Assembly: GCA_035266685.1 (NCBI GenBank)
Contig: DATFMX010000060.1
Location: 1-15,038, forward strand
Source: VRUE01 sp035266685
GTDB taxonomy: Bacteria; Actinomycetota; Thermoleophilia; Solirubrobacterales; 70-9
Direction: 5' to 3'
DNA length: 15,038 bases
The notes under the pieces are model-generated. The model had not been told where the DNA came from and ran no database searches. It saw only the letters and a program-made list of their open reading frames with translations. Positions within the stretch are counted from its first letter, which is position 1, and every line of letters begins with the position of its first letter. This document shows, in pieces, positions 1-7,129 of the stretch. Both the position numbers and the translations under genes were made by a program.

Positions 1-85
1 CGGGCACCACGACCTCGAACTCGACGCCGAGCTTCCGCAGAATCTCAGCTCTCTGCGGCGATCCGGATGCAAGCGTGACCCTCAG
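1..85 (-). CDS. maf: Maf-family nucleotide pyrophosphatase, N-terminal fragment (runs off the left edge)
   Basis: Reading right to left from base 85, the frame gives LRVTLASGSPQR followed by AEILRKLGVEFEVVVP. This is the N-terminal signature of Maf/YhdE proteins (LASxSPRR, then a helix and GxxFxVxxP), which hydrolyse non-canonical or modified nucleoside triphosphates. Only about 28 residues are inside the window. No ATG, GTG or TTG lies near this point in this frame. The CTG at 85-83 overlaps the ndk stop TGA (84-82) as CTGA and would give the family-like start M-R-x-x-L-A-S, so I take CTG as the probable start. The placement directly after ndk makes a nucleotide-metabolism pair. Identity is fairly secure for so short a piece; the start is less so. 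Confidence 0.72.
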   Translation of the reverse strand, partial: MRVTLASGSPQRAEILRKLGVEFEVVVP

Positions 86-489
86 GACAGCTCGGGGAAC
101 CAGATCCCGATCTCGCGCTCGGCCGACTCGTCGGAGTCCGAGCCGTGGACCATGTTGAAGGTGACCTCGAGCGCGAAGTCGCCGCGGATCGAGCCGGGGG
201 CCGCCTCGACCGGGTTCGTCGCGCCGATCAGCTGCCGCGCCGCGACAACCGCCTCGGTCCCCTCGAGCACCATCGCGACCAGCGTGCCGCCGGTGATGAA
301 CTCGACCAGCTCGCCGAAGAACGGCTTCTCGGCGTGCTCGGCGTAGTGCTCGTGGGCGATCGCCTCGCTCGCCACCATCGTCTTCAGGGCGGCAATCCGC
401 AGCCCCTTGCGCTCGAACCTCACGATCACCTCGCCGCTGAGGGCGCGCTCGAAGGCGTCAGGCTTTACGAGGATCAGGGTCCGGCTCAC
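82..489 (-). CDS. ndk: Nucleoside diphosphate kinase
   Basis: Transfers the gamma phosphate of ATP to (d)NDPs through a phosphohistidine, balancing cytoplasmic NTP pools. The 135-residue product has the usual length for a bacterial enzyme. It opens with TLILVKPDAF (the family's T-x-x-x-x-KPD, Lys9) and carries the catalytic signature NMVHGSDS with His115 as the phosphate acceptor, then a C-terminal WFPEL. The start is a GTG at 489-487, chosen because an excellent AAAGGAG Shine-Dalgarno lies 8 bases upstream. The first 32 bases overlap the end of the zinc-ribbon gene, so the ndk ribosome binding site lies inside that gene. The maf start overlaps the ndk stop. Identification is essentially certain. 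Confidence 0.97.
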   Translation of the reverse strand: MSRTLILVKPDAFERALSGEVIVRFERKGLRIAALKTMVASEAIAHEHYAEHAEKPFFGELVEFITGGTLVAMVLEGTEAVVAARQLIGATNPVEAAPGSIRGDFALEVTFNMVHGSDSDESAEREIGIWFPELS

Positions 490-1075
490 GGCTGGGGCTC
501 CTTTGCTGTCGTTTGGCTTTCGAAGGCTCTTTCGAGGGCGGCGCCTCGCTGCGGCTCCGCTCCCCTTTCGGGCGCTCTTCGCGCTGGGCTTTGCGCCCCT
601 CCGGGCGCGCTTTGCGCCGCGGGCGCTCGCGCTGCGCCAGCGCGGTCTCGCAGTAGGGGCAGAGCGCCCAGCTCGGGTCGACCGGCTTGCCGCAGCTCGG
701 ACAGGGCTGCTTGAGCCGCGTCTGGCACTCGGGGCAGCGCATGTAGTCGTGCTCGGCCGGGAAGCCGCATTTGGGGCAGGCGTGCTCTGTCAGCTGGCGC
801 ACCCGCAGCTCGGCGGCTTTGATCTCGAGCTCGCGTTCGTGCGCGTCCTCGAGGAACTCCGGCGGCCGTACGATCGCGTAAACGACCGTGCCGAGATAGG
901 GAATGAACGAGGCCAGGGTCGCGCAGCCGATCATGAACGGATCTTTGACCCGCCGCTTGGCGTCGAGGTAGGTGTAGACGATCAACGCCAGCCAGACGAC
1001 AACCAGCATCAGGATGAGCAGGTTGACGACCAGGTTGAGGCCGTTGTTGCTGATGCCGAAGGTCGCGATAGCCAT
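458..1075 (-). CDS. Two-TM double-zinc-ribbon membrane protein of unknown function
   Basis: 205 residues. Two hydrophobic segments (about 12-37 and 48-69) are followed by a charged helix (about 75-97). Next come two CxxC...CxxC zinc ribbons: Cys100/103/114/117 and Cys125/128/139/142 (CPKCG, CPEC, CPSCG, CPYC), the double-zinc-ribbon (DZANK/DZR-like) arrangement. The last 55 residues are a low-complexity tail rich in Lys, Arg, Pro and Glu, with repetitive DNA. The architecture predicts a membrane-anchored protein exposing zinc ribbons and a basic tail, probably in the cytoplasm; a nucleic-acid or ribosome contact is possible but unproven. The start is ATG at 1075 with AGGA 6-9 bases upstream. 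The gene lies between the folC small ORF and ndk, overlapping ndk by 32 bases. I do not recognise a specific gene. Confidence 0.85.
   Translation of the reverse strand: MAIATFGISNNGLNLVVNLLILMLVVVWLALIVYTYLDAKRRVKDPFMIGCATLASFIPYLGTVVYAIVRPPEFLEDAHERELEIKAAELRVRQLTEHACPKCGFPAEHDYMRCPECQTRLKQPCPSCGKPVDPSWALCPYCETALAQRERPRRKARPEGRKAQREERPKGERSRSEAPPSKEPSKAKRQQRSPSREPDPDPRKA
498..504 (-). promoter_or_regulatory. Shine-Dalgarno site of ndk
   Basis: AAAGGAG read on the minus strand, 8 bases before the GTG at 489. It is the strongest ribosome binding site in the window. It decides the GTG start of ndk and lies inside the coding tail of the upstream zinc-ribbon gene. Confidence 0.75.
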
Positions 1076-1103
1076 GGCTGTTCCTGCGGTCCCTTGGGAG
1101 CGC

Positions 1104-1126
1104 GGGCGGAGTGTACTTCTCCGCCC
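1104..1126. other. Perfect 8-bp hairpin between the 40-aa ORF and the zinc-ribbon gene
   Basis: GGGCGGAG (1104-1111), a 7-base loop and CTCCGCCC (1119-1126). No T-run follows on the minus strand, so it is not a classical intrinsic terminator. A -10-like TACACT (1115-1110, minus) sits partly in its loop, with TTCATG 16 bases upstream as a weak -35. The 67-base gap could therefore hold a promoter for the zinc-ribbon and ndk genes, or a processing/stability hairpin. Confidence 0.4.
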
Positions 1127-1142
1127 CGCCCATGAACCCTGT

Positions 1143-1265
1143 CTAGAGGAAGAGGTTGCCGAACAGGTAGCCGAGCCCGAAGAAGATCAGGATCACTGCG
1201 GCGACGACCGCGGCGACCAGCGCCATCATCGAGAGCAGTTCGGAGCCGGCGCTTTTCGAGTTCAT
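1143..1265 (-). CDS. 40-residue single-pass membrane peptide overlapping folC by ATGA
   Basis: The ATG at 1265-1263 overlaps the folC stop TGA (1264-1262) as ATGA, a classic coupling junction, and the frame runs 40 codons to TAG at 1143. The peptide begins MNSKSAGSELLSMMALV and then continues as uninterrupted hydrophobic residues (about 12-34: Ala, Val, Ile, Leu, Phe, Gly) ending GLGYLFGNLFL. It has a polar N-terminus and one predicted transmembrane helix, with no cysteine or charge in the helix. Such peptides often act as small membrane regulators or complex subunits, but nothing here names a partner. It lies just upstream of another membrane protein gene, the zinc-ribbon gene. The overlap geometry and the clean TM helix are the grounds for calling it real. 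Confidence 0.7.
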   Translation of the reverse strand: MNSKSAGSELLSMMALVAAVVAAVILIFFGLGYLFGNLFL

Positions 1266-2503
1266 CCGGCCTCCAATCCTAACGCCGCTCGCGCCGGTCC
1301 CAGCGCGTAGTGCGACCCGGCGACGAGCAGCACCCCGCCCAGCTCGCGCGCCAGCTCGAGCCCACGCGCCACCGCGGCCCCAAAGTCCTCCTCAGCCTCA
1401 GCCGCCACCCCAGCCTCTCGGCAAGTCGCAGCGAGCGCCGTCGCCCCAACAGCCCGCCGACGGGCCGATTTCCCACCATATGCGTGGGTTTTAGGCCCGT
1501 CGGCCCCGGGGAGCTGGGTACAGACGGCTTGGGTCAGGGCTGGTGACAGGGCTTGGGTCATTGCGCGGGCGTCCTTGTCGGCGAGGATCGCGAGGACAGC
1601 GACGACGGGGCGGCCGGCGGCGGCCTCGGGCAGGGCCTCGGCGAGGGCGCGGGCGCCGTCGGGGTTGTGGGCGGCGTCGAGGAAGACCGGCGGCCCGCTC
1701 GACACCTGCTCGAGCCGGCCCGGGATCTCGACCGCCGCGGCGACCGCCCGCACGCACTCTGCGTCGAGCTCGCCGAGGAAGGCCTCGGTGGCCGCGCAGG
1801 CGAGGGCGAAGTTGCGCCGCTGGAAGGCGCCGGCGACCCGCAGGCTCGTCTGACCTGCATCGAGCCCCAAATAGGGGTCCGATGCAGGTCGGGTGGTGGC
1901 GCTCACCAGGCGGGCGCCGCGCTCGCGCGCCGCGCGCTCGGCCAGTTGCGCGACCGACGGACTGACCCGGCCGAGCACGAGCGTCGTCTGGTCGCGCAGC
2001 ACGGCGAGCTTCTCGGCGGCGATCTGCTCCTCCGTCTCCCCCAGCCACTCGGTGTGGTCGAGCCCGACCGAGGTGAGCACGGTGACCTTCGAGGGGATCG
2101 TGTTGGTCGCGTCGAGCCTCCCCCCCAGCCCCGCCTCGATCGCCGCCGCCTTGACGCGGGCGTTCGCCAGGGCGACGAAGGCAGCCGCGGTCGCCAGCTC
2201 GAACTGCGTCACCGCCTCACCCTCCTCCAGCGTGCGGTTGACGGTCTCGGCCGCCGCCGCGGCGCGCTCGACCGCCGCCGCGAACTCGGCGGCGCCGATC
2301 TCCTCGCCGTGTACGAGGACGCGCTCGGACCAGCGCTCCGCGTGCGGCGAGACGCAGGCGCCGGCGGAGACGCCGTGCGCCTCGAGCAGCGCCGCGATCA
2401 TCCGCGTCACCGAGGACTTGCCGTTGGTGCCGACGACATGGATCGAGGCGAAGCGGTGCTGCGGCAGGCCGAGCAGGGTGCTCAGCTTGTGCATCCGCTC
2501 CAA
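1262..2503 (-). CDS. folC: Folylpolyglutamate synthase / dihydrofolate synthase
   Basis: Mur-ligase-family enzyme that adds glutamate to dihydropteroate or to folates with ATP. Seen in the 413-residue reading from the TTG at 2503: the P-loop VVGTNGKSSV (Gly25-Val32), the SPHAERWSERV block, EAGLGGRLDATN, TSVGLDHTEWLG with EKL, the hinge GAFQRRNFALA, and LDAAHNPDGARAL in the C-terminal domain. The frame stays open upstream to 2566 and reads EPRDPEAYLDSLEPIGWKLG, which looks like the normal FolC N-terminal helix, so the true start is probably upstream of the TTG. The only start-like triplet in that stretch is ATA at 2566-2564, overlapping the valS stop as ATAG. Two in-frame palindromes (1456-1504 and 1852-1890) add residues at otherwise plain loops. 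It follows valS directly. Confidence 0.95.
   Translation of the reverse strand: MERMHKLSTLLGLPQHRFASIHVVGTNGKSSVTRMIAALLEAHGVSAGACVSPHAERWSERVLVHGEEIGAAEFAAAVERAAAAAETVNRTLEEGEAVTQFELATAAAFVALANARVKAAAIEAGLGGRLDATNTIPSKVTVLTSVGLDHTEWLGETEEQIAAEKLAVLRDQTTLVLGRVSPSVAQLAERAARERGARLVSATTRPASDPYLGLDAGQTSLRVAGAFQRRNFALACAATEAFLGELDAECVRAVAAAVEIPGRLEQVSSGPPVFLDAAHNPDGARALAEALPEAAAGRPVVAVLAILADKDARAMTQALSPALTQAVCTQLPGADGPKTHAYGGKSARRRAVGATALAATCREAGVAAEAEEDFGAAVARGLELARELGGVLLVAGSHYALGPARAALGLEAG
1456..1504. repeat. 49-bp palindromic insert in folC (element B)
   Basis: Perfect 11-bp arms GCCGACGGGCC (1456-1466) and GGCCCGTCGGC (1494-1504) enclose an inner stem CCCAC (1472-1476) / GTGGG (1484-1488) with an AT-richer CATATGC loop. 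On the folC strand it is read in frame as roughly GADGPKTHAYGGKSAR, a segment with no counterpart in the FolC fold as I know it. It lies between the QLP strand end and the ALAATCREAG helix. The outer-stem, internal-loop and inner-stem layout matches that of the palindrome at 1852-1890. Confidence 0.6.
1526..1560. repeat. Short direct repeat in folC, 24-bp period
   Basis: GGCTTGGGTCA occurs at 1526-1536 and again at 1550-1560, exactly 24 bases apart and so in frame. It encodes TQAL and TQAV on the folC strand. It lies next to palindrome B and may mark local slippage or duplication at a variable surface loop. Confidence 0.45.
1852..1890. repeat. 39-bp palindromic insert in folC (element A)
   Basis: Perfect 11-bp arms GACCTGCATCG (1852-1862) and CGATGCAGGTC (1880-1890), a 2-base internal loop, an inner stem CCCC (1865-1868) / GGGG (1874-1877) and the loop AAATA. 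It is read in frame in folC as about RPASDPYLGLDAGQ, just before the GAFQRRNF hinge. The middle is AT-richer than the surrounding gene. Confidence 0.6.
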
Positions 2504-2562
2504 TCCCAGCTTCCAGCCGATCGGCTCGAGCGAGTCGAGATAGGCCTCCGGGTCGCGCGGCT

Positions 2563-5124
2563 CTATTCGGACAGCTCCTCGAGCTCGGCGCGGTAGCGCT
2601 CGAGCTTCTGCCGCTCCTCCTCGACGACCTCGGCCGGGGCCCGCTCGACGAACCGCTCGTTGCCGAGTTTGCCCTCCGCCCGTTTCACCTCGGAGCGCAG
2701 CTCCTCGCGCCGCGCCTCGAGCCGTGCCTCGATCGCCGCGGTGTCGATCGCCGCCGAGGCGAGGATCTTCACCGGGCCGACTGCGGCGACCGGGTCGCCG
2801 CCATTCGGCTCGAACTCGAAGCGGGCGAGGCGGCCGACGAACTCCTGCGGCTCCACGCCCTCGGCCCGCGCCGGCAGCACGGTCGCCGCCGGCGCCTCGA
2901 CCAGGTCGCGCCAGGCGCGCAGCCGCCGGGTCAGCTCGATCCCGGCGCGCACCTCCGCCTCCGCCTCCGCGTCGCGCAGCGACTCGTCGGCCTCGGGGAA
3001 GGAGTGGACTGCCAGGTGACCCCGGCGCGACGGGTGGTAGGACCAGATCTCCTCGGTGACGAAGGGCATGACCGGGTGCAGCAGGCCGAGCACCCGCTCC
3101 AGCGCCCAGAGCAGCGTCGCCGAGACGTCCTCCTCGCGCTCATACAGGCGCGGCTTGACGATCTCCAGGTACCAGTCGCAGAGCTCGGACCAGAAGAACG
3201 CGTAGGCCTCGCTCGCGGCGTGAGCGAAGTCGTATTGCTCGAGCTTCGCGGTGACCGAGGCGATCGTCGCCTCGAGCCGCGAGAGCAGCCAGCGGTCCTC
3301 GACCGTGCGCGGTCGCGGCGCCGCCTCGACCTCGGCGACGCCGAGCAGGATCAGCCGGCTCGCGTTCCAGAGCTTGTTGGCGAGGTCGGCGCCCTGCTGC
3401 ACCTTGGCGTCGGAGAAGCGCACGTCCTGGGTCGAGGACATCGCCAGCAGGCCGAAGCGCAGCGCGTCCGCCCCGTGCTTGTCGATCTCCTCCAGCGGGT
3501 CGACCCCGGTGCCGAGGCTCTTCGACATCCGCCGCCCGTCGCGCGCCTGGATCACCGAGTGGACGTAGACATCGCGGAACGGCACATCGCCCGGAAACTC
3601 GAGTCCCATCATCACCATCCGCGCGACCCAGAGGAAGAGGATCTCGCGCGCCGTGGTGAGGAAGCTGGTCGGGTAGAAGGCGCGCAGCTGCGGCGTCTCG
3701 TCGGGCCAGCCGAGCGTCGCGAAGGGCCAGAGCGCCGAGCTGAACCAGGTGTCGAGCACATCCTCCTCCTGGCGCAGCGGCCCCTCGCAGGACCCGCAGC
3801 GCTCGGGCGGCTGCTCGGCGACGTAGGTCTCCTCGCAGGCGTCGCAGTACCAGACCGGGATCCGGTGCCCCCACCAGAGCTGGCGCGAGACGCACCAGGG
3901 GCGGATCTCGCGCATCCATTCGAGGTAGACGCGCTTCCAGCGCTCGGGGGCGATCCGCACCTCGTCGCGCTCGACGACCTCGATCGCCGGTGCCGCCAGC
4001 TCGTCCATGCGGCAGAACCACTGCAGCGAGATCAGCGGCTCGATCCGCGCCCCGGAGCGCTCCGAGAAGGGGACCGAGTGGACGTAGGGCTCTTCGTCGC
4101 GCAGCCGCCCCTGCTCGCGCAGCGCGGCGACGACCGCCTCCTGCGCCTCGGCCGCGCTGAGGCCGGCGAACCGCTCCCCGGCTTCCTCGTTCATCCGCCC
4201 GTCGGGGCCGATCACGCCGATCTCCTCGAGCCCGTGCTTGCGGCCGATCTCGAAGTCGTTGGGGTCGTGGCCCGGGGTGATCTTCAGCGCCCCGGTGCCG
4301 AACTCCGGGTCGACATGCTCGTCGGCGATCACCGGGATGCGCCTGCCGAGCAGCGGCAGAAGGCAGTGCTGCCCGACCAGGTCGGCGTAGCGCTCGTCGC
4401 CCGGGTTGACCGCGACCGCAGTGTCGGCGAGCATCGTCTCCGGCCGCACCGTGGCGACCGTGAGCACCCGGTCGGAGCCCTCGACCGGGTAGTCGATCGA
4501 GTAGAGCGTGTCCTCGACCTCGCGGTTCTCGACCTCGAGGTCGGAGATCGCCGAGTGCGAACCCGGGTCCCAGTTGACCATGTAATGGTCGCGGTAGATG
4601 TAGCCCTTGTCGTAGAGCTGCTTGAAGACGCGGTAGACGGCGCGGACGTAGCCCTCGTCGAGGGTGAAGCGCTCGTTCTCGTAGTCGCAGGACGCGCCGA
4701 GCCGCTTGTACTGCTCGACGATCCGCGAGCCGTACTCCTCTTTCCAGGCCCAGACGCGCTCGACGAAGGCCTCACGGCCGATCTCCTGGCGCGAGGTTCC
4801 CTCGGCGGCGAGCATCTTCTCGACCACCGCCTGGGTGGCGATGCCGGCGTGGTCGGTGCCCAGCGTCCAGAGCGCGTTGCGGCCGCGCATCCGGTTCATC
4901 CGTACGAGCGCGTCCTGCATCGCCCCGTTCAGCGCGTGGCCCATGTGCAGCGCGCCGGTCACGTTCGGCGGCGGGATCGCAACCGAGAAGTTCTCCGCCG
5001 GCGAGCCCTCCGCCTGCGGGTGGAAGTAGCCGCCCTCGACCCACTCGGCAAAGACCCGCGCCTCGACCTCCGTCGGTTCGTAGCGGGTCTTCTGCTGCAA
5101 GGCGTCTCGGCGCTCGTCAGGCAT
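2563..5124 (-). CDS. valS: Valyl-tRNA synthetase
   Basis: Class I aminoacyl-tRNA synthetase charging tRNA-Val in the cytoplasm. The 853-residue protein is the normal bacterial size. It carries PPPNVTGALHMGH (HIGH-type motif at 60-63), WTLGTDHAGIATQ, a CP1 editing domain with TVRPETMLADTAVAVNP and GTGALKITPGHDPNDFE, the zinc-like CDAC...CGSC knuckle, WFSSALWPF, and RMSKS at 532-536. An anticodon-binding domain with the YDFAHAASEAYAFFWSELCDWYLE block follows, then a C-terminal coiled coil rich in Arg and Glu (about 790-850), the usual ValS tRNA-binding arm. The start is ATG at 5124. A -10-like TAGACT ends 9 bases upstream and no Shine-Dalgarno is visible, suggesting a leaderless or nearly leaderless message. 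The stop TAG touches the extended folC frame. Confidence 0.98.
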   Translation of the reverse strand: MPDERRDALQQKTRYEPTEVEARVFAEWVEGGYFHPQAEGSPAENFSVAIPPPNVTGALHMGHALNGAMQDALVRMNRMRGRNALWTLGTDHAGIATQAVVEKMLAAEGTSRQEIGREAFVERVWAWKEEYGSRIVEQYKRLGASCDYENERFTLDEGYVRAVYRVFKQLYDKGYIYRDHYMVNWDPGSHSAISDLEVENREVEDTLYSIDYPVEGSDRVLTVATVRPETMLADTAVAVNPGDERYADLVGQHCLLPLLGRRIPVIADEHVDPEFGTGALKITPGHDPNDFEIGRKHGLEEIGVIGPDGRMNEEAGERFAGLSAAEAQEAVVAALREQGRLRDEEPYVHSVPFSERSGARIEPLISLQWFCRMDELAAPAIEVVERDEVRIAPERWKRVYLEWMREIRPWCVSRQLWWGHRIPVWYCDACEETYVAEQPPERCGSCEGPLRQEEDVLDTWFSSALWPFATLGWPDETPQLRAFYPTSFLTTAREILFLWVARMVMMGLEFPGDVPFRDVYVHSVIQARDGRRMSKSLGTGVDPLEEIDKHGADALRFGLLAMSSTQDVRFSDAKVQQGADLANKLWNASRLILLGVAEVEAAPRPRTVEDRWLLSRLEATIASVTAKLEQYDFAHAASEAYAFFWSELCDWYLEIVKPRLYEREEDVSATLLWALERVLGLLHPVMPFVTEEIWSYHPSRRGHLAVHSFPEADESLRDAEAEAEVRAGIELTRRLRAWRDLVEAPAATVLPARAEGVEPQEFVGRLARFEFEPNGGDPVAAVGPVKILASAAIDTAAIEARLEARREELRSEVKRAEGKLGNERFVERAPAEVVEEERQKLERYRAELEELSE

Positions 5125-5133
5125 GAGCGGCCG

Positions 5134-5139
5134 AGTCTA
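5134..5139 (-). promoter_or_regulatory. Putative -10 box of valS
   Basis: TAGACT on the minus strand, ending 9 bases before the valS ATG. Transcription would start at about the first codon. There is no convincing -35; the 43-bp palindrome lies 18 to 60 bases upstream of this box. Confidence 0.45.
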
Positions 5140-5157
5140 GTGGCGCAATCTCACAGC

Positions 5158-5200
5158 GCGGTCGAGCTTTGAACCGCCAGGCGAATCAAACCTCTACCGC
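5158..5200. repeat. 43-bp imperfect palindrome, copy 1 (clpX-valS gap)
   Basis: Begins GCGGTCGAGCTTTGAACCGC and ends AATCAAACCTCTACCGC. The two 21-base halves pair at 17 of 21 positions around a single central base. It is 36/43 identical to the element at 14882-14924. It lies in the 86-base gap after the clpX stop and upstream of the valS -10 box. It could be an operator, a small dispersed palindromic repeat, or a hairpin terminating clpX; no T-run supports the last. Confidence 0.65.
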
Positions 5201-5210
5201 GGGTCGCTGT

Positions 5211-6506
<1,296 letters not shown>

Positions 6507-6516
6507 AGCGGGAAAT

Positions 6517-6578
6517 CCCCTCCTTGCGGGGTCGGTAGTCGCCTACCGGCGTCGCGTCCAAAGCTTAAAGGGGGACGC
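6517..6578 (-). promoter_or_regulatory. Structured leader and possible promoter of clpX
   Basis: On the minus strand, a -10-like TAAGCT (6567-6562) is flanked by GCGTCC/GGACGC arms (6554-6559, 6573-6578). A CGGTAG-GCGA-CTACCG tetraloop hairpin (6533-6548) follows, then CCCC/GGGG arms (6517-6520, 6528-6531) that enclose the AGGAGG ribosome binding site. The last could hide the site until opened. No -35, CIRCE or HAIR sequence is recognisable here. Confidence 0.35.
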
Positions 6579-6656
6579 AACCCGGCCCTGTCGCTGCCGT
6601 CGTTTACTTCGGCGCGGGCGCGGTCCCTGCAAGCGGGCGAAGCCTTGCGCGCCCGC

Positions 6657-6662
6657 TACCGT
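6657..6662 (+). promoter_or_regulatory. Putative -10 box of the GNAT gene
   Basis: TACCGT ends 7 bases before the ATG at 6670. A 7-bp hairpin (GCGGGCG 6633-6639 / CGCCCGC 6650-6656) lies immediately upstream where a -35 would be. No Shine-Dalgarno is present, consistent with a leaderless transcript. Confidence 0.4.
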
Positions 6663-6669
6663 GTCGGCG

Positions 6670-7122
6670 ATGCCCGAGGTCCGCGTCGAGCCGATCTCCG
6701 CCGAGCAGCTCGACCAGCTGCTGCCGCTGATCGCCGCCTACCAGCGCTTCTACGAGGTCGAGGACGTCGACGAGGGGCGCAACCGCGCATTCTTCGCCCG
6801 CTTCCTCGCCCCCAGCGAGGACGGGATGCTGCTCGGCGCCCGGCGCGGCGCGGAGCTGCTCGGCTACGCCTGCCTCTACTGGCACCTCGACTCGCTGATG
6901 GCGACGGAGACCGTGTTGATGAACGACCTCTACGTGGTCGAGGCCGCGCGCGGCCAGGGCGTCGGCCGGATCCTGCTCGAGGCCAGCGCGACGATCGCCC
7001 GCGAGCGCGGCGCCCAGCACCTGCACTGGGTCACCTCCCCGGACAACCGCACGGCCCGCCGCCTCTACGACTCCACCGGCGCCGAAAGCGAGCCCGCGAT
7101 CGAGTACGAGCTGCCGCTTTAG
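6670..7122 (+). CDS. GNAT-family N-acetyltransferase
   Basis: 150 residues with the Gcn5-related fold: an N-terminal alpha/beta part with the helix AEQLDQLLPLIAAYQRFYE, strand LLGYACLYW, strand VLMNDLYVVEAARGQGVGRILL holding the acetyl-CoA pyrophosphate loop R-G-Q-G-V-G (94-99), and the C-terminal WVTSPDNRTARRLYDSTGAE typical of motif B. It should transfer an acyl group from acyl-CoA to an amine; the substrate cannot be read from the sequence. The ATG at 6670 is preferred because a -10-like TACCGT sits 7 bases before it. The gene is divergent from clpX and convergent with clpP (7 bases between stops), so it interrupts the usual clpP-clpX order. Confidence 0.92.
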   Translation: MPEVRVEPISAEQLDQLLPLIAAYQRFYEVEDVDEGRNRAFFARFLAPSEDGMLLGARRGAELLGYACLYWHLDSLMATETVLMNDLYVVEAARGQGVGRILLEASATIARERGAQHLHWVTSPDNRTARRLYDSTGAESEPAIEYELPL

Positions 7123-7129
7123 CGAAGCC

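Noticed and set aside
3004..5172. Long open frame on the plus strand opposite valS
   Set aside because: It is the complement of valS, which matches its family over its whole length. Long antisense frames are expected at this GC content, and the translation is Arg/Asp/Leu-rich without recognisable motifs.
5158..5200. A tRNA T-arm (GGTTCAAAGC on the minus strand)
   Set aside because: The flanking bases do not form a 5-bp T-stem, and no acceptor or anticodon arm is found nearby. The resemblance is confined to the loop.
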